From the NCBI GenBank assembly GCA_005883075.1, contig VBAX01000054.1, positions 1 to 49,820 of the forward strand: a stretch of 49,820 bases of DNA. The letters are read 5' to 3'. This DNA comes from Candidatus Bathyarchaeota archaeon. Lineage in GTDB: Archaea; Thermoproteota; Bathyarchaeia; 40CM-2-53-6. Positions within the stretch are counted from its first letter, which is position 1. Every line of letters starts with the position of its first letter. Positions 31,117 to 39,360 of this stretch are shown here, one piece after another. A program made the position numbers and the translations under genes. The notes beneath the pieces were generated by a model. The model saw nothing but the letters and a program-made list of their open reading frames with translations, made no database searches and was not told where the DNA came from.

Positions 31117-31196
31117 CGGGCTCCCCGGCAAAACCCGAACCAAGAGGACCCTAAGGTCTCTTGGGTGGTCATCAGGTTAAGACCCCGGGAAGCCCG
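31117..31196 (-). ncRNA. Repeat family 2, copy 1 (candidate structured RNA)
   Basis: Read on the minus strand, the element starts CGGGCT.CCCGG and ends CCGGG.AGCCCG, an 11-bp interrupted outer stem. Inside, AACCTGATGACCACCC is followed by the hairpin CCAAGAG/CTCTTGG and then TTCGGG. The same blocks in the same order occur at 39010-39083, with different loop sequences. Minus-strand TATA-like TTCTTATACTC lies just upstream (near 31217) and a U-rich GAATTTTT downstream (near 31076), as expected for a small independent transcript. Confidence 0.5.
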
Positions 31197-31312
31197 CTAG
31201 GAATAAAAACGCACGAGTATAAGAAGGAAACAGCGTACTTAGGACATACTAGAGATAGCATCAGGTATACATCGCAGCAAAAAGGAACCATCAAGCGATA
31301 GGAAGAATAATA

Positions 31313-31402
31313 TTGACCCCTGCTGAAAGCTCCAGCCAATCTCCGAGCCGAAGAGAAGCCGTTGACTTGCTAAGTCTTTTGGGCGAGAATGTTTTTCACT
31401 AA
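31313..31402 (+). CDS. Possible 29-residue micro-ORF
   Basis: TTG to TAA, preceded by an AATAATATT A/T-rich box. The translation (MTPAESSSQSPSRREAVDLL...ENVFH) is protein-like in composition, with an amphipathic helix REAVDLLSLLGEN. It ends 2 bp before the convergent membrane-protein gene. Too short to be sure; it could also be a truncated gene start. Confidence 0.2.
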   Translation: MTPAESSSQSPSRREAVDLLSLLGENVFH

Positions 31403-31404
31403 TG

Positions 31405-32205
31405 TCAAATCTTCCTGATGTTGATCAGGAAGTGGGCCGACACAACCAAAGGGACAGAGCAAGACAAAGCAACCACTGTTCCAAGCCCTACCCCAAAAAT
31501 TGGATAGAGGTATCCTACGAGAAGACTGTAGGGAAAAGCGGTTAGTCCTCCAGATATAAACAACGGTTTCGTCAATGCTCGCGACAGCGCCATCCCACGG
31601 GTCCGGTATGTGAAAAAGAGGGTGAGGCTGAATATTGCCGGGAACGATGAAGCTATGCCGCCTAGTTCAGGGCCTCCGAGCTGGCTTGACAAAACTGCCA
31701 GAGTAACGATGCCTCCACCTATCAAAGCCCTGAATGCTATTTGAGCCAGAGAGTAAACGATCTTCGCACCTGCGACGGAGGGAAGCTTCATTTTCATCTT
31801 GAACAGATAGAAGTAGACACTGCAGACGGAAAGAAAAACTCCGACCGAGAAGAAGAGATTTCTCAAATCAAGATAAGCTGTGATCGTTGAGAGGCCGACC
31901 CAGACGAGTAGCGCACCGACAAACGCTAACGGGAAACCTCTTTCCGAAAGAACCGCGTAGACGAGTAGGAATGACATTGTAAAGCTGAGGGCGAGAGGGA
32001 AGACTATCGTAGCCTGCGATGCAGTCGTTGCTCCTTGGTTGAGGCCGATGAAGAGAAACGAGACTATGGATATTGCAGGAAGCCCGCCCACGAGACCTCC
32101 GAGTGCGCTACCATATCTCTCAGCGATTAGCGTAGCCGAACTGACCCATGCGCCACCGACCGTGAATGCGAGGATTAGATGTAGAATCAGAAGATCGGTC
32201 ATCAA
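31405..32205 (-). CDS. DUF3147-like membrane protein with internal duplication
   Basis: A 266-residue protein with about nine to ten transmembrane helices. Two halves resemble each other: YGSALGGLVGGLPAISIVSFLFIG near residue 32 and LGGPELGGIASSFPAIFSLTLFF near 175, each a GG...GG.PA motif followed by a hydrophobic helix. This duplicated pattern fits the DUF3147-type transporter-like fold. Substrate unknown. Monocistronic; start MMTDLLIL. Confidence 0.65.
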   Translation of the reverse strand: MMTDLLILHLILAFTVGGAWVSSATLIAERYGSALGGLVGGLPAISIVSFLFIGLNQGATTASQATIVFPLALSFTMSFLLVYAVLSERGFPLAFVGALLVWVGLSTITAYLDLRNLFFSVGVFLSVCSVYFYLFKMKMKLPSVAGAKIVYSLAQIAFRALIGGGIVTLAVLSSQLGGPELGGIASSFPAIFSLTLFFTYRTRGMALSRALTKPLFISGGLTAFPYSLLVGYLYPIFGVGLGTVVALSCSVPLVVSAHFLINIRKI

Positions 32206-32361
32206 TGACCTGCTGTGACGTGCCCTGTCCAGACACGAGCAGGGCCGCTTTCTGGGCTACATAAGCCCGCGCATTTGCGATAACAGCTGAGAAAGCTGTC
32301 TTAGGCTTCCCTCGAGCGCCATCCTTTAGAAGTCGGCAAGAAGTCGAGTCTCCCAGATTAC

Positions 32362-32898
32362 ATGTCATTGCGGGAGCTATTGAAAGTAAATTCCCGCGAA
32401 CATCTCGCAATATACGCTCTAGCCGCCCTCGCTAATCTTCTCCTTTCCATCCCTCAATATCTCGCCGTCAATACCGCCCTCGAACTCGCCGTAAATCCAA
32501 AAGGAGCGACGGCCAGTTTGATCGCTCAGTATGGTTCGAGCAATGGCCTAGTCTTAGACTTTCTCAGATCGGCTCTCATCTTCCAAGGAGTCATGGCAGC
32601 TCTAGTGATCGGGCTTGTCGGAGCTGCTTCGTCTCAAAGGAGCTGGAAGTGGCAATACCCGCTGACGGGTGTGTTCGTCTCCACCTATCTCGCATACCAT
32701 CTAGGCGGCAAGTTTCTGAATGCACTCGGTTGGATCGGAGTACTAGAAACCAGCGGCGTAAGTGTTTCCAATGTCTACGGAGATCTCTTCTGGTTCGGGC
32801 TAGGCACGGCAATATGTTACCTGCTCGGAATTCTTGTTCTCAGGCGCTCTTACAATAGACTGGCAGAGGCTAGAGATGCCCATAGCCGTTCTTACTGA
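32362..32898 (+). CDS. Hypothetical membrane protein (178 aa)
   Basis: From ATG. Four hydrophobic segments: YALAALANLLLSIPQYLAV, GLVLDFLRSALIFQGVMAALVIGLVGAA, YPLTGVFVSTYLAYHLGG and LFWFGLGTAICYLLGILVL. The loop between segments 1 and 2 is polar (ELAVNPKGATASLIAQYGSS). The C-terminus is charged and cytoplasmic-looking. Not recognised. Convergent with the giant PKD gene. Confidence 0.6.
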   Translation: MSLRELLKVNSREHLAIYALAALANLLLSIPQYLAVNTALELAVNPKGATASLIAQYGSSNGLVLDFLRSALIFQGVMAALVIGLVGAASSQRSWKWQYPLTGVFVSTYLAYHLGGKFLNALGWIGVLETSGVSVSNVYGDLFWFGLGTAICYLLGILVLRRSYNRLAEARDAHSRSY

Positions 32899-32958
32899 TT
32901 GCTGACTCTTCTGACCATCGGGCGGACTAGGGAGGAAAAAAAATGCTTACTCTTTCCG

Positions 32959-35900
32959 TTACCCGCAAACTAGTCGTCGGGATCTCCGAAGCTGTGCTCG
33001 GGCCCGCCTAGTGCCCACGGCAAGGGTAGTTGTCAGTCCAATCATTCCACTAAGCAGAAGCAACCAAGGATTGGTTGTCACAGTCGAAGTGCGCAAAACC
33101 GTTCCGGCAGTAGAGAAGAATTCGCAGATGAAACAGCGGCCGTTTCCGTTGTCCACATGAATGATTAGGACCTTCGAGTCTTGGAAAACCATTGAGCCGT
33201 CACTGGTCAACGTAAACGTGATGGTGTAAAGGCCTGGTTGCACAGAGCTGACGTTCCAGTTGAAGAATCCAGTAGAGGGATCGAAGCTCGCACCATCGGG
33301 AAGTCCGCTGGCGGCCAAGGTCATATTGTCCGCTGCCCAGTCGGGGTCAGTCACATTTACCATGAAACTTAGGTATTCTCCCTGCCGAACGTGAACTGGG
33401 CCTGGAACGATTAGTACTGGTTGCTCGATTACTTCATTGACGAGGATACTAACGTTGGCCGAGACGACTAGCGTCCCGTCTGATGCAGATATGGTCATGA
33501 TGTACGTGCCTGGTCCTCTACCTTCAGATGGTGTCCAGGTGAAGTTCCCGGACGCAAAACCGAGACCGCCATTCAGGGTGAAAGTTGCTCCGATGGCGAG
33601 GCAATTATCGCATGCAAGATTGATTGTCCGCGAGGGATCGCCTGTCGCTGAGACGTTGAAGGCGAGTGAAGAGCCTTCGTTGACAGTCTGAGAAGCAGGA
33701 ACAACCAGTGTAAGCAGTCTTGTTGTGATCGTGATGGTTTGGGAGGCAATTGCCGTTTCATTGGGGACGGAACTGTCCGTAACCGTCAGAGTAACAGTGT
33801 AGTTCCCCGTCGTGAAACTGTGAGAGACCGGGTTTCCAGTCGAGACTGATGAGGCGCCAAAGCTCCACGAATAGAGGTACGGAGAAGTCCCTCCGCTAGA
33901 AGTTGCCATGAAGGTGACTGATTGTCCGGCCTGAGCGGATGCCGAACTCATTGTAAAGCTCGCTGAGAGGGGGGCAGGGGGAGACTGAGAGACTGTTATG
34001 ATCTGGGTGATGGTTGTCTGGGTCATGCTTGAGTCCGTAACTGTCAGTGCTACTGTAAATGACCCGGCAGTTGCGTATGTGTGCGATGCTGGGTTTCCTG
34101 TTGCGGTGTTGTCGTCGCCAAGATTCCAAGCGTACGAGTATCCACCAGTGCCTCCCGAAGCAGATGCAACGAAGGTAACTTGAACACCAATTGTTGGGCT
34201 GGTTGAGACTGTGAAGCTTGCGGTAATTGGAAGAGCTACTACTGTCACACTCTGTGAAGCAATAGACGTGTTCGCATTGGCATCGGTGATCGTCACTGAA
34301 ACGGTGAAGGTTCCTTCCGTGCTGTAAGTCGTGGAGAAGCTTGCGCCTGTGCCTGAAGCTGGACTCCCGCCTGTTGCCGTCCACGCAAATGTGTACGGTG
34401 TCGTCCCTCCTGATCCAGTCGCAGTAAACGTGACCACTCTGCCTACTGTTCCAGTCGTGGGTCCACTGATCGTTACTGCAAGTAAAAGCGGATTAACCAA
34501 GATCCCGGCCGGTACCGTAACGGTCATTGCGTTTGCATCCGTTACCGTTACTGTCACCGTGTAAGTCCCAGGCATATTGAAGCTGTGATTTACCGGGTTT
34601 CCTGAAGCCGTGGTTCCATCACCAAAGTTCCAGTTGAACGTGTAAGGAGAAGTCCCGCCAGAGACGGAAGCAGTGAAGCTAGCGAGTTGTCCAACTATTA
34701 GTCCTGATGATGGTGTCATCGCGAAGCTGGCGGTCAGAGGCGATGGTGCAACAGAGAGGGTCTGAGTTGAGGCTGCTGTTTGAGCATTCGCATCCCTAAC
34801 TGTAAGCGTGACTGTGTAAGTTCCTTGAACAGAGTAAGTGTGGCTGACGACGTTTCCATTCCCGGAACTATTATCTCCAAAGTTCCAACTGAAAGTGAAC
34901 GGATTCGTTCCACCAACGATGGTGGCTGTGAAGGTCACCGATTGACTACTTATCGCCGACGTCGGGGTGATTGTGAAGCTAACGGTTGGCCGCGCGTTGA
35001 CGACCTCTGAAACTGTCTTGGATGCAGTAACTCCTAGGCTATCTTGCGCAGTCACGACGACCGTGAAGGTTCCTAGATTAGAGTAGACGTGTGTCGCCGA
35101 GCATCCAGTACTTGATGCGCCATCGCCAAAGGTCCAGTTGCAAGAGACCCCTCCGACACCACCATTGGTACTGGCCGAGAAGTTACTAGGAACGCCCGCA
35201 TCATTCGGGTTTGGACTAGCCATAGCAGATGGCACTGTTAGAGCTGCAACAACTGTGATTGATCTCGAGCTGGTCGCATTCTGGGGGGGCGAAGACGAGT
35301 CAGTGGCAGTCACGGTGATACTAAAGGTCCCACTAGTTCTGTAGACGTGAGTCGAAGTGATACCTGTCCCTGCGCTTCCGTCTCCGTAAGCCCACACGAA
35401 AGAAACCGGGGCGCTACAATTGGTTGCTGTGGCGGTGAAAGTCACCGGGGAAGTAGCCTCGGGCGTGGCGGGACTGAACGCTAGGCTAACGGTACATTGG
35501 GGAGCAACAGTAATTTTCACCACGATGCTCTCTGATATTGCGACGCCTAGACTGTCCTTCACTGTTACCATCGCTGTGAAATTCCCGGCTGTGATGTAGA
35601 CATGGTTGGTCGAGCATCCGGTGCCACTCGCGCTGTCGCCGAAGTTCCAAGTGCACGTGACTGGTGCAATTCCTCCAGAAGTCGTTACGATGAAGTTGAC
35701 CGTTTGTCCGGTGTTGGCTGGGTTTGGACCGGCGGTAGCGGTTGACACGCCGAGACCCGCTTTGACGACCACCGATTGAGCGGATGATGTTCCAGTCTTG
35801 CCGGCTGAGTCCATTACCGTGACTGTGACGCTGAAGGTTCCGGCAGCAGTGTAACCATGCGTGGGGGTGTTACCCGAGCCCAGAACTGAGCCGTCCCCGA

Positions 35901-38664
35901 AATTCCAGCTGAAGCTCACATATGGAGGAGTTCCCCCAGTAACCGTTGCACTAAAAGACACAGGTACGTTGACCTCAGTTGGACTAGTGCTCAACGTGAA
36001 GTTTGCCGTCATAGGAACCAGAGCAATCGCAAGGCCCTGACTCGAAATAACTTGGGTATTGACCGCGTCCGTTAAAGTAAGCGTTACAGTGAAGCTGCCT
36101 GCAGTCGAATACGCGTGAGTCACCGTCGCCCCTGATGCGGTCTGGCCATCTCCAAACATCCAGGAATACGTGTATGGTGTTATTCCTCCAGCGCCGGATC
36201 CTGTGAAGGTGATCAAGCTGTTTACTTGAGGCGATGATGGTGTGAACGTGAACGAGGCAGCCAACGCAGGGATAGTTACGGTTACAGTCTTACTTGCAAT
36301 AGCCTTTTGTTGCGGGCTGCTAGCGTCCGTTACGGTCAGAGTTACAGCGTAGGTCCCGGCCGAGGAATAGGCGTGGCTTGAATTCTGTCCGGTGGCCGTG
36401 GCACCATCCCCAAAACTCCACGAGTACGCGTAGGGTGTTGTTCCACCGCTGGCAGTGCCAGCGAATGATACGCTTTGACCTATTAGTGGAGAAGATGGCG
36501 CGAAGCTGAAGCCAGAGGTCAACGCTGGAGGCGCTGCTGTCGTGAGTTTCACATTGTACCAGTTCACGTCTAGTTCCTGGAACTGGAATCCCTCCGTCCC
36601 TATCTCTATCCCAGCAAGCTCACACGGAGTAGTGGTTGGTAGTCCCCATGCCGTTAGGTCGTCTTGGCACTGTTGCAGGACGTTGGCGGTTAGCGTGCCC
36701 GATTGTCCTAGGCTAGTTTGCAGAGTAACCTGGTCCCAACCGAATGAGTCTCCCGGGTTGTAGGTTGCAGTAGAACCAATTGTGCTGAATATTCCACCTA
36801 CATTCTCTACTCGAACCTGGGTGTCGAGACACTGATACGTGGAACCGCCTGCAGAAACAGGTCCGTTTGGAAGCCAGTAATAGAGCGCGATATAGATATG
36901 GTATCTATCTGAGCTTGGACTTGAGCCGGGATTGTAGGAGAGAACCGTGAAGTTTGCGCTCACACTTGATAGTCCGGTAGGAATGACACCTGACACTGGA
37001 GCCTGACATGGACTCCAAGGAAATGTTCCTTTCTGCGTCGTAGCGTAGTAGTAGATGGTGTCGCTTCCTTGGCCTGGATTTGACTGGCGAGTCTCTAGTA
37101 CGCCGTTAACAATCGTGGCGGAGCTGGTTGATGGAATAGCATTGCCACAACTCCAACCCTGAGGAAGGTTTGAGCAATTGCCAAAGTTCCCCGTTGGAGG
37201 TAGTATCACGGAAACGGTTTGTGAGCTCGTCGCTGTTTGTTGCAGTGAGGACGAATCCTTCCCTGTCTCAGCTACCGTGAACGACTGGGCCGTCATGTAA
37301 GTGTGGCTTACAATCGTTCCTGTTCCCGTTGACCCGTCGCCGAAGTTCCAAGTAAAAGTGTAGGGTGCGGTCCCGCCTGTGGTCACGGCGGTAAAGGTGA
37401 CCGGTGAATTAGTCGACGGAGTTGTTGGAAGAAACGTGAACCCAGTCGAGAGGGGAGGCGGGGTTCCCAAGACAGTCACGGTGCTAGAGCTCGTCGCAGT
37501 CTGGGAGGGAGAAGAAGAGTCCGTCACTTTTTCTGTCACTGTGAACGTTTGTGCACTGGTAAAGGTGTGAACGATCGATGATCCTGTTCCAGACGCGCCA
37601 TCGCCAAAATTCCAGCTGATGGAATACGGGGAAAGGCCACCGCTGCTTGTGGCCGTGAAAGTAACCGGTGCGTTCACCAGCGGCGCTATTGGTGAGACCG
37701 TAAAGCTTGTCGATAGTGGCGATGGTGTCGTCGTGCCAAAGAATTCGGTCATGGGGGTCGCGGTGCAGTCTGTTGAGACGATGCATGCGAGGCCCCAGTT
37801 CTTCTCCATCGTCGCGAGTAACGAATAATGATCGTACAGGGCCGTTGACTTGTAAGCAAGTTTCGCCGCGGGTCCGGCGAGAATTGTATAGACATAGTCG
37901 CTGGGGTAGCTGTTGTTTCCCTCGTCGAATGTTACGATGAGAGCAGCCTTGGTTGTGGTGAACACTGTGGAGCTGAGAATCTGCGGGATGAGAGTGCTCA
38001 TGTACGTGTCTCCTGAGGATATCGAGTTGTCGTGCATGTTGTGGCTGTTGTCAGGGTTGATCCAGATCAGGTTCGCCCCCCCGCCGTTGAGTTCAGTCAA
38101 AAGATTCGTAGGGGTGCTTGTCGAGAACGAGTGGATGTGGGAGCATCTGTTCGAACTGCTCACAATGTCGTTCATGAAGAGTAGGCTGGCGTGGTACGCA
38201 GTGCCGAAAGATTGGTCACAGCCACCTGAAGAACCCTCATAGTAAGCATCCCAGGTTAGTCCTGCTGATTCCATCCTGTCAATTAGATTAACCGCGTTTG
38301 AGGAATACGATCCACCCGGAGCAGTTGGTCCACTGTCGGTGGTGCTGTTACCGCCTCCTGAGAGACAGCCCCCTATGTTGGGAGAAGAATTGCTACAATC
38401 TCCGGCGAGTCCAGAGACCAAAGCGAGATAGTTGGGCTCGCTCGGGTGGTCTACCGCGCTGTATCCTTGAGAGAGAGACCATGCGTTAGCTAGCCCTGTG
38501 AGATACGGAGCAGAACTGCTTCCGTATATCTCGTTCAAATTGTGATTCTCTAGGATGAGAACAACAATATGGTCAAACATGCTCGGAGAAGCAGCTGATG
38601 CATTGGCGTTGGAGGCCGCAAACGCGGTTGCCGGTATGGCAAGTGCGATTGATGCCAGCAGCAA
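32959..38664 (-). CDS. Giant surface phosphoesterase with about 13 PKD repeats
   Basis: A 1901-residue secreted, membrane-anchored protein. A signal peptide (LLASIALAIPATAFA) is followed by a phosphoesterase-family domain (about 28-310: LILENHNLNEIYG, SEPNYLALVSG, IVTFDEGN), as in acid phosphatases/phospholipase C. PKD repeats with W.FGDG cores follow: two before a beta-rich, LamG-like segment (about 495-715) and about eleven after it. Two Ig/cadherin-like domains (NVSATGDPS; MVNVTDPDW) lead to a C-terminal helix (WLLLLSGMIGLTTTLAVG) and basic tail. PKD domains bind glycans or act as spacers. The TTG start lacks a basic n-region; the frame stays open upstream to a CTG at 38706 that adds GRRPLLAI, a better signal peptide. 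Confidence 0.88.
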   Translation of the reverse strand: MLLASIALAIPATAFAASNANASAASPSMFDHIVVLILENHNLNEIYGSSSAPYLTGLANAWSLSQGYSAVDHPSEPNYLALVSGLAGDCSNSSPNIGGCLSGGGNSTTDSGPTAPGGSYSSNAVNLIDRMESAGLTWDAYYEGSSGGCDQSFGTAYHASLLFMNDIVSSSNRCSHIHSFSTSTPTNLLTELNGGGANLIWINPDNSHNMHDNSISSGDTYMSTLIPQILSSTVFTTTKAALIVTFDEGNNSYPSDYVYTILAGPAAKLAYKSTALYDHYSLLATMEKNWGLACIVSTDCTATPMTEFFGTTTPSPLSTSFTVSPIAPLVNAPVTFTATSSGGLSPYSISWNFGDGASGTGSSIVHTFTSAQTFTVTEKVTDSSSPSQTATSSSTVTVLGTPPPLSTGFTFLPTTPSTNSPVTFTAVTTGGTAPYTFTWNFGDGSTGTGTIVSHTYMTAQSFTVAETGKDSSSLQQTATSSQTVSVILPPTGNFGNCSNLPQGWSCGNAIPSTSSATIVNGVLETRQSNPGQGSDTIYYYATTQKGTFPWSPCQAPVSGVIPTGLSSVSANFTVLSYNPGSSPSSDRYHIYIALYYWLPNGPVSAGGSTYQCLDTQVRVENVGGIFSTIGSTATYNPGDSFGWDQVTLQTSLGQSGTLTANVLQQCQDDLTAWGLPTTTPCELAGIEIGTEGFQFQELDVNWYNVKLTTAAPPALTSGFSFAPSSPLIGQSVSFAGTASGGTTPYAYSWSFGDGATATGQNSSHAYSSAGTYAVTLTVTDASSPQQKAIASKTVTVTIPALAASFTFTPSSPQVNSLITFTGSGAGGITPYTYSWMFGDGQTASGATVTHAYSTAGSFTVTLTLTDAVNTQVISSQGLAIALVPMTANFTLSTSPTEVNVPVSFSATVTGGTPPYVSFSWNFGDGSVLGSGNTPTHGYTAAGTFSVTVTVMDSAGKTGTSSAQSVVVKAGLGVSTATAGPNPANTGQTVNFIVTTSGGIAPVTCTWNFGDSASGTGCSTNHVYITAGNFTAMVTVKDSLGVAISESIVVKITVAPQCTVSLAFSPATPEATSPVTFTATATNCSAPVSFVWAYGDGSAGTGITSTHVYRTSGTFSITVTATDSSSPPQNATSSRSITVVAALTVPSAMASPNPNDAGVPSNFSASTNGGVGGVSCNWTFGDGASSTGCSATHVYSNLGTFTVVVTAQDSLGVTASKTVSEVVNARPTVSFTITPTSAISSQSVTFTATIVGGTNPFTFSWNFGDNSSGNGNVVSHTYSVQGTYTVTLTVRDANAQTAASTQTLSVAPSPLTASFAMTPSSGLIVGQLASFTASVSGGTSPYTFNWNFGDGTTASGNPVNHSFNMPGTYTVTVTVTDANAMTVTVPAGILVNPLLLAVTISGPTTGTVGRVVTFTATGSGGTTPYTFAWTATGGSPASGTGASFSTTYSTEGTFTVSVTITDANANTSIASQSVTVVALPITASFTVSTSPTIGVQVTFVASASGGTGGYSYAWNLGDDNTATGNPASHTYATAGSFTVALTVTDSSMTQTTITQIITVSQSPPAPLSASFTMSSASAQAGQSVTFMATSSGGTSPYLYSWSFGASSVSTGNPVSHSFTTGNYTVTLTVTDSSVPNETAIASQTITITTRLLTLVVPASQTVNEGSSLAFNVSATGDPSRTINLACDNCLAIGATFTLNGGLGFASGNFTWTPSEGRGPGTYIMTISASDGTLVVSANVSILVNEVIEQPVLIVPGPVHVRQGEYLSFMVNVTDPDWAADNMTLAASGLPDGASFDPSTGFFNWNVSSVQPGLYTITFTLTSDGSMVFQDSKVLIIHVDNGNGRCFICEFFSTAGTVLRTSTVTTNPWLLLLSGMIGLTTTLAVGTRRARAQLRRSRRLVCG

Positions 38665-38716
38665 TATGGCCAGAAGCGGTCGTCGGCCATTGCTGATTGG
38701 GGTCAGCTAGAATTGT

Positions 38717-38736
38717 CTCCCAGCCTCAGGTGGGAG
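38717..38736 (-). promoter_or_regulatory. Hairpin in the leader of the PKD gene
   Basis: CTCCCA and TGGGAG form a 6-bp stem around an 8-nt loop, 11 bp upstream of the possible CTG start at 38706 and 53 bp upstream of the TTG. It could be a leader structure or a terminator for the opposite strand; no U-run is obvious. Confidence 0.3.
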
Positions 38737-39009
38737 AGCATACTAGTTGCTCTCGCCATGCTGGGTTGGCGCTTGCAACCGTGAAGCGTGTCAGCTAGAT
38801 TGTTTCTGACGTGACTCCTCAACCTGATGACCAAGGCAGACAGGGTCGTCCATGCAATAAGAACGTTTCGAAACTTTGACGACGTGGGACTGTTACTCGC
38901 GTGGGATGTCGATAAAACGCGGAGGGCAAGATATACTGGAACTGAATGGTTGAAAAGTCTCGTTAGGTGACGGCTTGTTATTAGGCGTGGTCCAACGTTC
39001 TGATCCTGT
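38737..39009. other. Spacer with a partial repeat-family-2 motif
   Basis: No gene is seen. CAACCTGATGACCA at 38820-38833 matches the conserved core of the family 2 elements exactly, but the partner hairpin CCAAGAG/CTCTTGG is absent. Some other short stems (GTCAG/CTGAC; GTCGTC/GACGAC) are present. It may be a decayed copy. Confidence 0.35.
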
Positions 39010-39083
39010 CGGATCCCGGGTTTCCAACCTGATGACCACCCAAGAGCACGACAGCTCTTGGTTCGGGCTGTGCCTGGGACCCG
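39010..39083 (+). ncRNA. Repeat family 2, copy 2 (candidate structured RNA)
   Basis: CGGATCCCGGG pairs with CCTGGGACCCG (10 of 11, one G-T wobble) as an outer stem. Inside are AACCTGATGACCACC, the 7-bp hairpin CCAAGAG/CTCTTGG around an 8-nt loop and TTCGGGCTGTG. The minus-strand copy at 31117-31196 keeps these blocks while its outer stem differs in sequence but still pairs. The rest of the spacer, 39084-39360, shows nothing recognisable. Confidence 0.5.
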
Positions 39084-39360
39084 CCCACTTAGCTTCCCTA
39101 TCTTTGATCCAACGACGATCGGACCGTGAAACTAATCATTGACGCGTTCGCAGTAAAGATCCCAGAATGACTACGCGAGTTCCGGGAATTGGAAATCTTT
39201 TCTGGTTAGTATAATGTATGGCAACCGAGGCTTAGCCTGTTCCTAACCCCGATCTGCCCTGATTGGTTCAAGAGCCAACTGTACCTTGGACTCTAACGTG
39301 GAAACTGAATGGCTGGGACTACGAGAGAAAGCCCGGTGAGGCCCGATGTGTGGAGAGGGA

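Noticed and set aside
31117-31196. Hammerhead ribozyme, because of the CTGATGA core
   Set aside because: The required GAAA after stem II and the cleavage-site triplet in the right place are missing.
33437-38242. Many plus-strand ORFs and DNA repeats within the PKD gene, at first sight a repeat array
   Set aside because: They are shadows and codon-level repeats of the PKD protein domains, not CRISPR or mobile elements.
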